In this document: positions 16,543 through 25,284 of the stretch, in pieces
Position numbering within the stretch: the first letter of the stretch is position 1
Layout of the letters: each line of letters begins with the position of its first letter
Source of the DNA: Vibrio sp. SCSIO 43135
GTDB taxonomy: Bacteria; Pseudomonadota; Gammaproteobacteria; Enterobacterales; Vibrionaceae
DNA length: 64,000 bases
Assembly: GCF_023716665.1 (NCBI RefSeq)
Contig: NZ_CP071860.1
Span: 1,488,001 to 1,552,000 of the forward strand
Direction of reading: 5' to 3'
Translations under genes and position numbers: made by a program
The notes under the pieces: generated by a model
Told to the model about the DNA's origin: nothing
What the model saw: only the letters and a program-made list of their open reading frames with translations
Databases searched by the model: none

Positions 16543-17085
16543 GCTTATTCTCCTCATTTTATTTTCAAACTATATTTCTAAAACTATCGTTTAGAGCCAA
16601 TATGTCAATGGAGCCCTCTCACACAAGTCAATATGCATTTCAATCGCGACCTATTACTTATTATTTATCAATACCTTAAATAACGTTCTCACTTTCAAGA
16701 ATAGTCATATTTATTGACGTTCTACCGCTACGAGCGAACGGCACAGGTACAAAGCTTTGACGTATGACCAACCATCACACCAAACCAAGTAAGCCACTGT
16801 TTTTAATGCATAAAACAATAAAATAGCTTGTTCCATACTGAATCTGTAAGAAAAAAGTCACACTCAGTATAAAAGGTGAGTCACATTCGGTAGTACTTTC
16901 GACCTACTCTCCGAATCAAACAATGAAATGACTTAACGATTGGGAGTCATACTTAATTAGCTATTCCCTAGCGGAATACCCATTGAAATATGCTCATTTG
17001 TCAATTCATAAACTAACCCCGAATATATTGCGAGCGGACACAGGCTAGCGCTGTGCATTATTAGGTCAATACGGAAATCCAATTC
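16543..17085. other. 543-base divergent intergenic region
   Basis: No convincing gene. It must hold the promoters of the WLSR regulator (-) and the aminotransferase (+). A direct repeat AGTCACA(C/T)TC occurs at 16856-16865 and 16879-16888. An open frame on the - strand at 16957-17145 overlaps the aminotransferase start and has no family resemblance. No ribosome site of note precedes the aminotransferase ATG. Confidence 0.4.
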
Positions 17086-18432
17086 ATGAGCCATATTCTT
17101 CATCGTCACTGCAAATCTAAGCTGCCACAAATTTCTCATGGCCAAGGTAGTTACCTATACGACACAACGGGTAAACAGTACCTAGATGCATGCGGTGGCG
17201 CAGCCGTTTCCTGCTTAGGGCATAACGCTCCGCGAGTAAAGCAAGCCATCACTGAGCAGCTCGATTCTATCCCTTATGCGCATACTGGCTTTTTTTCGAA
17301 TCAAAGCAGTGAGGAGCTTGCGCAACTGTTATGTGGCTTAGCGCCGGACAATTTAAACCACGCTTACTTTGTCAGTGGTGGTTCTGAAGCAGTGGAATCA
17401 GCGATAAAAATGGCACGCCAGTACTTTGTAGAACTAGGCCAAAACAGTAAACGCCACATCATTTCAAGAAAGCAAAGTTACCATGGCAATACACTGGGAG
17501 CTTTATCCGTTGGGGGGAATATGTGGCGCCGGGAGCCCTATGAGCCGCTATTGACCACCAGCCACCACATTTCACCTTGTTACCCTTATAGAGAACAGTA
17601 CACCAATGAGTCAGTCGCTGAGTATTCAGAAAGGACCGCTAATGAGTTAGAGAAGCGCATTCTGGAACTCGGGCCAGATAGCGTCATGGCTTTTATCGCA
17701 GAGCCCGTAGTCGGGGCAACCTCGGGGGCATTAGTCCCCACTGAAGGCTACTTTGCTAGAATTCGTGAAATTTGCACCAAATACAATGTATTACTAATAC
17801 TGGACGAAGTGATGTGCGGTGTTGGAAGAACAGGCTCATTCTACGCATTTGAGCAGGAGAACATCGTTCCAGACATTGTGACCATAGCTAAAGGCTTAGC
17901 TGCGGGTTATCAAGCAATTGGTGCTGTGCTGGTTAGCGACCAGATATACCAAGCTTTCCATGATGGCAGTGGCTACTTTCAACACGGTCACACCTTTATG
18001 GCTCATCCAATGGCGAGTGCAGCTGGTGTCGCAACAGTAAAAACAATATTGGAAGACCACTTGCTTGAACAGGTGAGAACCAAGGGTGTGTTACTGAAAA
18101 ACACCTTACATGAACGTTTAGGCGAGCTCCCTTATCTTGGCGATATACGCGGTAGAGGGTTATTCATTGGTATTGAGCTGGTTGAGGATAGGCCATCCAA
18201 ACGTCCGTATAACCCGCAACTTCAGCTCAATAAACGCATCAAGTCTCAAGCGATGGCCAATGGTCTTATGGTTTACCCAATGGGTGGCACAATTGATGGC
18301 AAACAAGGTGATCATATTTTGCTCGCACCGCCATATATCATCACTGAAGCTGAAATCGAGATACTCGTTGATAAACTAAGTTTAACGCTTGAACAAGTGT
18401 TCTCTGACTTGCCGGAACTTACCCATGACTAA
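17086..18432 (+). CDS. class III (PLP-dependent) aminotransferase
   Basis: A 448-residue fold-type I aminotransferase. SGGSEAVESAIKMARQY binds the PLP phosphate, LLILDEVMCGVGRTG carries the Asp that contacts the PLP ring nitrogen, and TIAKGLAAGYQ has the Schiff-base lysine, Lys269. GHTFMAHPMASAAG is the conserved substrate-pocket region. The family uses omega- or beta-amino groups with pyruvate or 2-oxoglutarate as acceptor. The next gene, overlapping by 8 bases, encodes a beta-keto acid cleavage enzyme, so a likely scheme is deamination of an amino acid to a beta-keto acid followed by cleavage. The exact substrate is unknown. The ATG lacks a strong ribosome site. Confidence 0.87.
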   Translation: MSHILHRHCKSKLPQISHGQGSYLYDTTGKQYLDACGGAAVSCLGHNAPRVKQAITEQLDSIPYAHTGFFSNQSSEELAQLLCGLAPDNLNHAYFVSGGSEAVESAIKMARQYFVELGQNSKRHIISRKQSYHGNTLGALSVGGNMWRREPYEPLLTTSHHISPCYPYREQYTNESVAEYSERTANELEKRILELGPDSVMAFIAEPVVGATSGALVPTEGYFARIREICTKYNVLLILDEVMCGVGRTGSFYAFEQENIVPDIVTIAKGLAAGYQAIGAVLVSDQIYQAFHDGSGYFQHGHTFMAHPMASAAGVATVKTILEDHLLEQVRTKGVLLKNTLHERLGELPYLGDIRGRGLFIGIELVEDRPSKRPYNPQLQLNKRIKSQAMANGLMVYPMGGTIDGKQGDHILLAPPYIITEAEIEILVDKLSLTLEQVFSDLPELTHD

Positions 18433-19249
18433 CAAAATTGGAATTATCGTCGCTCCTAATGGCGCACACAAAACCAAGGCAGATCATCAATGTTTACCAA
18501 TGACGATCAGTGAAATCGTTAACGAAGTTGTCGCCTGCCGAGACGCGGGGGCGGCCATGGTCCATTTGCATGCAAGAGATCAGCAAGGCGCTCATAGTTT
18601 AGCCGTAGCTGACAATCAACGCTTGCTTGATGCAGTTCAAGCAGAGGTTGGCGATTCTATTCTCATCCAATTGACCACAGAAGCCATCGGTAAGTTCTCC
18701 CCAGAGCAACAGATGGATTTGATTAGACATACACGACCTCCGGCAGCCTCTTTTGCTTTAAAGGAACTCGTTCCCCATGAGCAGCACGTTCAGGTCGCGA
18801 GTGAATTTTTCCATTGGGTTACAAATGAAAACATCATCAGCCAGTACATTCTGTATTCTCCTGAAGATGTAAAACGATACTTGTCTTATGTCACAACTGG
18901 CGTCATTCCCAAGCAAAATCATCACCTTTTGCTAGTCTTAGGTAGATATCAACAAGGTTTGCAATCTTCGCCGAAGGATCTCCTACCCATGCTCGCACCA
19001 TTAGAGCATGAGAGCTCTATTCGACGAGCCGTCTGTGCATTCGGGCGTTCAGAAGCCCAGTGCTTGGTGACATCAGCCCTATTGGGACAAGATATAAGAG
19101 TAGGATTTGAAAACAATCTTCATACCATTGATGGGAAACTAGCTCCAAACAATGCCCATCAGGTTGAATACCTAAAAGCAACACTTGCTCAGCTCGACAT
19201 ACAAACCTACCAGGCTAAGGAATTTAAACAGTCACTGTGTTCCGTTTAG
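18425..19249 (+). CDS. beta-keto acid cleavage enzyme (BKACE, Kce-like)
   Basis: A 274-residue protein of the former DUF849 family. These zinc enzymes condense a beta-keto acid with acetyl-CoA and release acetoacetate plus a new acyl-CoA. AAMVHLHARD places the metal ligands His47 and His49 in the expected H-x-H, and the GIIVAPNGAHKTKADHQCLP opening fits the family. Kce (3-keto-5-aminohexanoate cleavage, lysine fermentation) and the dehydrocarnitine enzyme are known members; the subfamily cannot be fixed by eye. Start ATG 18425 overlaps the aminotransferase end and is preferred to an upstream in-frame codon at 18389. Confidence 0.83.
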   Translation: MTNKIGIIVAPNGAHKTKADHQCLPMTISEIVNEVVACRDAGAAMVHLHARDQQGAHSLAVADNQRLLDAVQAEVGDSILIQLTTEAIGKFSPEQQMDLIRHTRPPAASFALKELVPHEQHVQVASEFFHWVTNENIISQYILYSPEDVKRYLSYVTTGVIPKQNHHLLLVLGRYQQGLQSSPKDLLPMLAPLEHESSIRRAVCAFGRSEAQCLVTSALLGQDIRVGFENNLHTIDGKLAPNNAHQVEYLKATLAQLDIQTYQAKEFKQSLCSV

Positions 19250-19292
19250 GCCCGTACAGTTTAAGAGCTACAACATATGATAAGGATGGATC

Positions 19293-20267
19293 ATGAAACA
19301 ACTCAAGTCTCTGATAACCGCAGCCGCAGCATCGGTAGCCCTCGGCGCTTCGTTTTCAGCATCGGCACAGGATACTTTCGTCACGATAGGAACGGGTGGC
19401 GTTACGGGGGTGTATTATCCAACGGGAGGGGCAATTTGTCGTTTGGTCAATAAGTCTAGAAAAGAGCACCGCATTCGCTGCTCCGTTGAAAGTACCGGTG
19501 GTTCGATTTACAACATCAATACCATTCGTGCTGGTGAACTCGATCTCGGCATCGCTCAATCAGATTGGCAATATCACGCATACAATGGCACCAGCAAGTT
19601 TGCTGATAACGGCGCCTTCAAAGATCTTCGTGCCGTCTTTTCAGTCCACCCAGAACCTTTTACCGTCGTCGCTCGAGCGGACGCGGGTATTTCAACCTTT
19701 GAGGACTTGAAAGGTAAACGTGTAAACATTGGTAACCCAGGCTCTGGTCAGCGAGGCACTATGGAAGTGCTGATGAAGCAATATGGTTGGACCGAAAAAG
19801 ACTTTAAGCTGGTTTCCGAGTTGAAAGCATCGGAGCAATCCAAAGCGCTGTGTGATAACAAAATCGATGCGATGGTTTATACCGTTGGGCACCCTAGTGG
19901 CGCAATCAAAGAAGCGACCACATCGTGTGAGAGTAAAGTTGTAACTGTTGCCGGGCCAAAAGTCGATAGCTTAGTGGCAGACAATAGCTTCTATCGTATC
20001 GCGACCGTACCTGGTGGTATGTACAAAGGCAATGATATGGACACCATGACCTTCGGTGTTGGTGCAACTTTCGTATCTTCTACTGCTGTACCAGAAAAAG
20101 TGGTGTACGAGATAGTAAAAGCGGTGTTTGAAAACTTCGATGACTTTAAGAAGCTTCACCCTGCCTTCGCCGTATTAAAGAAAGAACAAATGGTAAAAGA
20201 TGGCCTTTCAGCACCGTTACATCCAGGCGCTGAAAAATACTATCGAGAAGTTGGGTTAATTAAATAA
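19293..20267 (+). CDS. TAXI-family TRAP transporter binding protein
   Basis: A 324-residue periplasmic protein. The signal peptide ends at FSASA (about residue 25). The mature start, TFVTIGTGGVTGVYYPTGGA, and VESTGGSIYNINTIRAGELD are typical of TAXI (TRAP-associated extracytoplasmic immunogenic) solute receptors. Receptors of this family deliver organic acids or amino acids to a fused 4TM-12TM TRAP permease, but no permease gene lies within the window's neighbourhood. It is co-oriented with the aminotransferase/BKACE pair, starts 43 bases after them with GGATGG upstream, and ends at a strong terminator, so it probably binds the substrate or a related acid. Confidence 0.88.
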   Translation: MKQLKSLITAAAASVALGASFSASAQDTFVTIGTGGVTGVYYPTGGAICRLVNKSRKEHRIRCSVESTGGSIYNINTIRAGELDLGIAQSDWQYHAYNGTSKFADNGAFKDLRAVFSVHPEPFTVVARADAGISTFEDLKGKRVNIGNPGSGQRGTMEVLMKQYGWTEKDFKLVSELKASEQSKALCDNKIDAMVYTVGHPSGAIKEATTSCESKVVTVAGPKVDSLVADNSFYRIATVPGGMYKGNDMDTMTFGVGATFVSSTAVPEKVVYEIVKAVFENFDDFKKLHPAFAVLKKEQMVKDGLSAPLHPGAEKYYREVGLIK

Positions 20268-20283
20268 CTCTCTTACAAACGAC

Positions 20284-20314
20284 AAAAGCCTTAAGCAATG
20301 CTTAAGGCTTTTTT
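20284..20314 (+). terminator. terminator of the aminotransferase-BKACE-TAXI operon
   Basis: AAAAGCCTTAAG (20284-20295) pairs with CTTAAGGCTTTT (20301-20312) around CAATG, followed by more T residues to 20314. Confidence 0.9.
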
Positions 20315-20368
20315 GTTTACCTGCTCTTCAGTCAAGAGAAGTCACGGCATGGAACTGCTAAGGAAAGC

Positions 20369-21256
20369 TCATTTCAGCTCAAACTCGCTTTTAAGCCATT
20401 CAACAAAATCATACACCGGGCGCGAAGCCATTCGATAGTTCGGCACAATTAAATAATAGCCGTAGCCACTCATAAAACTGACTCGCATCGGGTTACTCAA
20501 CGTCTCTTCCTCCAGTGCGCTATTGACCATAAAGCGTGGTAAAAGCGCTAGTCCTCCCTCTTTTTTGAGCGTTTCTAGCGTCAAGTAGAAATGCTCAAAA
20601 CCTACAGGATAGTAAGTAGGGTCTTGCTCTAGTCCCAACTCATATCGAAGCTGCTCCCATAACTGAGGGCGAGTAATTTGAGGAATAAACGACAGCTTTG
20701 CTAACTCATCGATACTTTCGATATTTTTGGTGTTTGCCTCCGCTGTTAAGACCAACTCTTCTTCGCAAAGCAAATGAGCATTGTCGTAATGTTTGGATAA
20801 AGGCAAGCATCGCACCATAATATCCGCATTCGAAAGAGACTCTTTGACCTGTCCATCTCCTGTTGTCACCGAGACTTGAAGCTTAGAATGCGTCTGATGA
20901 AAGCGACGAATGTTTGGGATGAGCCAAAGGTTAGCAAATGAAGGGGTGACGTTTACTCTAAGTAACCCCTGTGCCTGACCACTTTGTAACACACTTGCCG
21001 TGGCGTACTGTATTGCTTCTAACGCTTCCGTTACTTTAGGTAAGTAATGCTTCCCAGCTACAGTCAGCGTAATGCCATTAGCATGCCTCTCGAACAGTGC
21101 TTGTCCTAGTTGCAGCTCCAACGAAGCGATCTGCTTACTCACAGCACTCTGAGTGACACATAACTCCTGCGCAGCTTGAGAAAAGCTAAGTGAGTTAGCC
21201 ACTGAAATAAACGTTCTCAGCGCTTTATGAGAAGGGTATTCACTGCCTTTGATCAT
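20369..21256 (-). CDS. LysR-family regulator, GcvA-like
   Basis: A 295-residue LysR-type regulator. The winged helix is at residues 9-66 (HKALRTFISVANSLSFSQAA, VTQSAVSKQIASLE), followed by a linker helix and a substrate-binding domain. LWEQLRYELGLE and the GYYLIVP end resemble the GcvA branch. It lies 17 bases downstream of the TSUP permease gene on the same strand, so the permease and regulator form an operon and the permease is the natural candidate target. Inducer unknown. Confidence 0.85.
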   Translation of the reverse strand: MIKGSEYPSHKALRTFISVANSLSFSQAAQELCVTQSAVSKQIASLELQLGQALFERHANGITLTVAGKHYLPKVTEALEAIQYATASVLQSGQAQGLLRVNVTPSFANLWLIPNIRRFHQTHSKLQVSVTTGDGQVKESLSNADIMVRCLPLSKHYDNAHLLCEEELVLTAEANTKNIESIDELAKLSFIPQITRPQLWEQLRYELGLEQDPTYYPVGFEHFYLTLETLKKEGGLALLPRFMVNSALEEETLSNPMRVSFMSGYGYYLIVPNYRMASRPVYDFVEWLKSEFELK

Positions 21257-21273
21257 TCAATCGACCCATCCGT

Positions 21274-22044
21274 TTATAGGTAAGTTTGGTAGAAAAAATA
21301 GCCTGTGATCGCAAGGCTAGAGCCAATAATTAGCCATCGGACATAGTGCTGAGGAACCCGTCGAGACACTCTTGCTGCAACATATCCCCCCACTAATGTA
21401 CCGAATAACACCGCGATTCCTCTAGGCCAATCAATGACACCGTCATAAACAAAAATAGCAATCGCGACTAAAGAAACACAAGACGATACCAGTAATTTCA
21501 GTCCGTTCATTAGATTGATATTTTGATAACCCGCCAGCGCAAGATAGCTCAGCACAATGACTCCAAGGCCTGCATTAAAAAAGCCGCCGTAAGCCGAAAC
21601 CAGAATGAGAAAGCACCCTAACGCTAAACCACCAGCCTTACTGGCATGCTGGTGAGATGAAACCAATTTTTTCGCTAAACCGTTAAGCTGCGCACCAAAG
21701 ATAAATAAGACAGTGGCAAAAAGCAGTAACCAAGGAATCGCCTCTAAGAACAATTCTTCTGGTGTGTTAAGCAGTAAATAAGCGCCTATCGCACCGCCAA
21801 TTAGACTCAGAACAGTAATCAGTATTAGCTGATTCTTTGAGTGCTTAATATCGTGACGAAAACCGTAAGTACCGCTCAAGTAACCCGCGCAAACAGCGAA
21901 CGTATTGGTCGCATTCGCTGCGATCGGCGGAACGCCGACACCCATCAGCATAGGGAAAGTAATGAAACTTCCTCCACCTGCGATCGAGTTCATGATCCCG
22001 CCTAATACACCGGCCGCAAACAACAGCACCCACTCCAAAATCAT
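21274..22044 (-). CDS. TSUP family (TauE/SafE) membrane permease
   Basis: A 256-residue inner-membrane protein with about eight helices. The N-terminal AAGVLGGIMNSIAGGGSFIT and the repeat in the second half (YGGFFNAGLGVIVLS) are the duplicated GGG/GxG signature of TSUP (sulfite/organosulfur-linked) exporters and importers. The start at ATG 22044 has AGGA five bases upstream. It leads an operon with the LysR gene. Members move sulfite, sulfoacetate or other small anions; which one applies here is not shown. Confidence 0.87.
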   Translation of the reverse strand: MILEWVLLFAAGVLGGIMNSIAGGGSFITFPMLMGVGVPPIAANATNTFAVCAGYLSGTYGFRHDIKHSKNQLILITVLSLIGGAIGAYLLLNTPEELFLEAIPWLLLFATVLFIFGAQLNGLAKKLVSSHQHASKAGGLALGCFLILVSAYGGFFNAGLGVIVLSYLALAGYQNINLMNGLKLLVSSCVSLVAIAIFVYDGVIDWPRGIAVLFGTLVGGYVAARVSRRVPQHYVRWLIIGSSLAITGYFFYQTYL

Positions 22045-22059
22045 AATCGTCCTGTTTCA

Positions 22060-22075
22060 TGATTGTACACAATCA
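22060..22075. promoter_or_regulatory. inverted repeat just upstream of the TSUP gene
   Basis: TGATTGT-AC-ACAATCA is a 7-bp inverted repeat with a 2-base centre, 16-31 bases before the permease ATG. It overlaps the expected 5' untranslated region or promoter and may be an operator, perhaps for the LysR protein. Confidence 0.4.
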
Positions 22076-22183
22076 CCAACATACACGGATATTGAGATAA
22101 GGTGAACCGAGACTTTACCTTAATAACGAATGTGTTAGTTTAGAAATCAAATGGATAGAGATTCGCCAATATCAGGAAGATAC

Positions 22184-22993
22184 ATGAAGTTTCCCTCAAC
22201 AATTTTGCTCAGGCGTTTACTCTTTGCTGGCGGTGTTCTATCGCTCGTGGTCGGGTGTACGACACCCGATCCGACTTCGGATGAGACAATTACTGAGCCC
22301 GTTGCTGCCAACGTCGTGGTCATTGAAAATGAAGCATTCGATTGGCAAGTGGCGACAACAGGGCTATCAGCAAAAGACGTTTTTACCACTTATAACACCA
22401 ACGCCGAACTGCTCGCACCACGAATAAAAGTCGATCACAGGCAGGTCATAGAAAAATCGGTACAAGAGTACCACTCTCAACTGTCAGCCGAGCAAGCAGA
22501 CGACTTGCAGCGGTGGTTAGCCAGTGCGCCTCCTCGACCGGGTAGCCTAGAGGCCATTATGGATATCCATACTCCTTCGGATTATGCCTACGCCTACGAT
22601 CAAATAGGTGCCAAATTCAATGTCTATCTGTATGACTACCCAGATCACTTTATGAACCTGATGATTGTTGCGATTGAAAATCCTAAAGCGCAAGAAGAAG
22701 TGTTTCGGATGGTATTGGAAATAGACCCACAACAATACCTCGAACACTATCAACAAGAATCAGACATTATAGAAAGCCTCTACTACGCCGAGTGCCTATG
22801 GCTTAATGCACTGTCGCCAGACAGTAACTTCGATGACATTCGTCAGTTAGTGGTAGAAAGCTCAGAAACACTCAAAAAGAGACAACCCTACGAAATGGAA
22901 CTCAACGGTGTACGTGTCACGAAAACGCATACCTCAAGAGGTAAGGTTGTTTATTCCATCGATGCCATCCCCTTACAGGAGAGCCAAGAATGA
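22184..22993 (+). CDS. hypothetical lipoprotein in operon with nfsA
   Basis: A 269-residue protein whose N-terminus has Arg-Arg, a hydrophobic stretch and the lipobox LVVGC (Cys25), so it should be lipid-anchored in the periplasm, probably at the outer membrane since Thr-Thr follows the Cys. The mature domain is mixed alpha/beta with no motif I recognise. It stops inside the nfsA start (ATGA overlap), so the two genes are translationally coupled. ATG 22184 has AGGA upstream at 22174-22177; the ATG at 22151 would place an extra 11 residues before the signal. Function unknown. Confidence 0.7.
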   Translation: MKFPSTILLRRLLFAGGVLSLVVGCTTPDPTSDETITEPVAANVVVIENEAFDWQVATTGLSAKDVFTTYNTNAELLAPRIKVDHRQVIEKSVQEYHSQLSAEQADDLQRWLASAPPRPGSLEAIMDIHTPSDYAYAYDQIGAKFNVYLYDYPDHFMNLMIVAIENPKAQEEVFRMVLEIDPQQYLEHYQQESDIIESLYYAECLWLNALSPDSNFDDIRQLVVESSETLKKRQPYEMELNGVRVTKTHTSRGKVVYSIDAIPLQESQE

Positions 22994-23712
22994 ATGCTGT
23001 ATTAGATACTATCTTTGAACATCGCTCGATTCGTAAGTTCACCGAACAACCTATCAATGCGGAGCAACTGGATACCATTATCGCCGCGGGTATCGCTGCT
23101 TCTTCGTCGAGCCTATTACAAGTTAACTCCGTTATACGCATCACCGACCCAAATAAACGCAAAGCATTAGCAACATTAGCGGGCAATCAGCCTTATGTAG
23201 AAAGCGCTGCCGAATTTTTAGTTTTCTGTATCGATTTCCAACGCCACATACAGATGAATGACAAAGTGAAACCTGAATTCACTGAGCTCACTCTCATTGG
23301 TGCTGTCGATGCAGGAATCATGGCTCAGAACTGCTTGCTCGCAGCGGAGTCAATGGGGCTAGGTGGCGTCTATATCGGCGGGCTAAGGAATAGTGCACAG
23401 CAAGTTGATGAACTATTAGAGTTACCAAAATACACAGCGGTACTGTTTGGTATGTGTCTTGGTCACCCAGCGCAAGATCCTCAACGTAAACCACGTTTGT
23501 CTCCTCAGGTAATCATGCACGAAAACAGCTACCAACCGCTGGATATCAACAAGGTGGAGGAATACGACCAAACCATGATGGACTACTACGCTTCTCGTTC
23601 ATCAAACCAAAAACAGTCAACTTGGTCAGAGCAAATCACCACTAAGTTATCGGGAGAATCTCGCCCCCACATGTTGGGTTATTTGAACGGTAAGGGGCTT
23701 GCGACAAAGTAG
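22990..23712 (+). CDS. nfsA: oxygen-insensitive NADPH nitroreductase NfsA
   Basis: A 240-residue flavin protein, the same length as E. coli NfsA. HRSIRKFTEQPIN at the N-terminus binds FMN phosphate, SSSSLLQVNSVIRI follows, and GLGGVYIGGLRN and LPKYTAVLFGMCLGHPA are family landmarks. It reduces nitroaromatics, quinones or similar compounds with NADPH in two-electron steps. The C-terminal region with W..Q fits the dimer and NADPH-binding extension. It overlaps the lipoprotein gene by 4 bases. Assignment to NfsA rather than another nitroreductase branch is confident; physiological substrate is not known. Confidence 0.88.
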   Translation: MNAVLDTIFEHRSIRKFTEQPINAEQLDTIIAAGIAASSSSLLQVNSVIRITDPNKRKALATLAGNQPYVESAAEFLVFCIDFQRHIQMNDKVKPEFTELTLIGAVDAGIMAQNCLLAAESMGLGGVYIGGLRNSAQQVDELLELPKYTAVLFGMCLGHPAQDPQRKPRLSPQVIMHENSYQPLDINKVEEYDQTMMDYYASRSSNQKQSTWSEQITTKLSGESRPHMLGYLNGKGLATK

Positions 23713-23746
23713 TTATTAGCTACCACTCAAGGTATCGCTCTTTGGC

Positions 23747-24580
23747 TTAGTTGTTCGCCAGTTTAAGAGTGATATCTCGCCAATCTTCTAACTCCTCCCT
23801 AAAGTGACGAGTTTGCTTTTCAGTCATATGATTAATAATGGCAACTAAGTACTTATCGGCAACGAGCTTGTTGAAATCTCGTTTGGTACGCAAAGTTTCT
23901 GAATAGGTGCCTTCTGGATCGAATAACAACTGATGAAACTGCGGCTGAAAGTAAGCAAGGTTATCACGTTGAACTAATAGGGCCTGAACCTGTTGGCGAA
24001 TTCGAGTTTGCTGATCCATCCAATCAAATGTGGTTATCTGAACCTCTTCTACCCACAGAGAAACATACTCTCGCTGCTGCTCTGTAAGCTTTCCTAACCA
24101 CTTATCCAAACTTTCGGTGATCCTCTCTTGGTAGCGCTGACGAATCTCTGAATCATCGAGTCCCTGATATTTGTCTCGAAATTTTTTATGCCGCTCCTCT
24201 AGGCTATCAATAAAGTCTTCTACTTGCTGGTCGGTAAGTTGTTGCGATAAGGCATAAATGTCCGGTGCGACACGTCTAACTAACCTGTCGGTATGAGCGC
24301 GAAACTTAGCTTCTTGCCGGAGTAAGGTTTGCTGCGTGACCTGCTTAGGATCCATCGCGATGAGCTCATTTAAATGTTGGGTATATAAAGGTAGCTCGTT
24401 GCTTTGATGCCATTGCATTAGCAACTCCAAGCGCTCGGTCAACACTTCCTTTTGCTCCGACTCCAAATCGATATAGTCTTCAACGTAGTCAACAATGAAC
24501 CAATCCAAGTTGCTATACACAAACTTAGTGCCACACCCAGCCACAAACAGACTGATGACCAACAGCATCCACCTACGCAT
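23747..24580 (-). CDS. DUF6279 family lipoprotein
   Basis: A 277-residue protein with a short signal and the lipobox FVAGC (Cys16). The mature part is strongly helical and rich in Gln, Glu and Arg; YSNLDWFIVDYVEDYIDLES at its start and repeated LT..Q...... segments are what I associate with DUF6279. The role is unknown. It is convergent to nfsA (34 bases) and divergent from the outer-membrane gene at 24742, with which it may share a control region. GAGGGG lies just before its ATG. Confidence 0.8.
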   Translation of the reverse strand: MRRWMLLVISLFVAGCGTKFVYSNLDWFIVDYVEDYIDLESEQKEVLTERLELLMQWHQSNELPLYTQHLNELIAMDPKQVTQQTLLRQEAKFRAHTDRLVRRVAPDIYALSQQLTDQQVEDFIDSLEERHKKFRDKYQGLDDSEIRQRYQERITESLDKWLGKLTEQQREYVSLWVEEVQITTFDWMDQQTRIRQQVQALLVQRDNLAYFQPQFHQLLFDPEGTYSETLRTKRDFNKLVADKYLVAIINHMTEKQTRHFREELEDWRDITLKLANN

Positions 24581-24741
24581 AACCCCTCACTTAAGTCATT
24601 GAAGACACTTCGCCTTTTCAATATAGCAGCCCAATATGAGTTTGCAGTACTCAGGCTCATTTTTGAGACCAAGCGTGCGCAAAAAGCAAACTGGAAACAC
24701 TTTAGTATCAGTTTGTTTTCAACCCAAACAGTGATAAACCA

Positions 24742-25254
24742 ATGAAGAAATCATTTCGCATCGTACCTCTTACACTCGCGCTAGTGACTGCATGTGCCTC
24801 TGGCTCTGCTTTTTCAGCTGAGCGTAACCGATCATTTGAAGCAGGCGCTACGCTAGTCGGAGATCAAACACTCGCGACTTTAGGCTACAGTCATGAAATT
24901 GGTAACAACATAGTGGCTGGCGGCGGTTTTTCATTCGGTACAGAAGCGGTTGAGTTTGAAGAACCTAACGACCAAGATGCTTGGGGGCTGTATGCCAACA
25001 TCGGCTACAAATTTCAGATCGCTGAGTTCGATATCATTCCGAAAGTAGGCATTAATTATCTGAATGCGGATGTTGAGTTTGAAGATTCAAGCATGGCTGA
25101 CTTTAATCTTGATAACGTTTACCCGTCGGTCGGCGGTACGGTCAATTGGCGTATGATTGGATTAACCGTTGACTACGGCAAGCTGTCCGAGACGTACAAC
25201 GACCAAGACATCGAAGAAGACGTTGTACGAGTGACAGCAAGTGTGAACTTCTAA
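24742..25254 (+). CDS. small outer-membrane beta-barrel protein, YfaZ/OmpA-like
   Basis: A 170-residue exported protein. A signal peptide ends at SAFSA (about 28), then alternating aromatic/hydrophobic strands (FEAGATLVG, ATLGYSHEIG, WGLYANIGYKF, VRVTASVNF) end in a terminal Phe, the signature of an outer-membrane beta-barrel inserted by BAM. Size suggests eight strands. No channel or ligand can be inferred. The gene stands alone; a hairpin separates it from the convergent LysR gene. Confidence 0.72.
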   Translation: MKKSFRIVPLTLALVTACASGSAFSAERNRSFEAGATLVGDQTLATLGYSHEIGNNIVAGGGFSFGTEAVEFEEPNDQDAWGLYANIGYKFQIAEFDIIPKVGINYLNADVEFEDSSMADFNLDNVYPSVGGTVNWRMIGLTVDYGKLSETYNDQDIEEDVVRVTASVNF

Positions 25255-25262
25255 TTGGAATC

Positions 25263-25284
25263 AGCGGCTTCCGATGAAGCCGCT
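25263..25284. terminator. stem-loop between convergent genes
   Basis: AGCGGCTTC (25263-25271) and GAAGCCGCT (25276-25284) pair around CGAT. T runs are poor on both sides, and the right arm overlaps the stop codon of the LysR gene, so termination may be modest. Confidence 0.6.
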
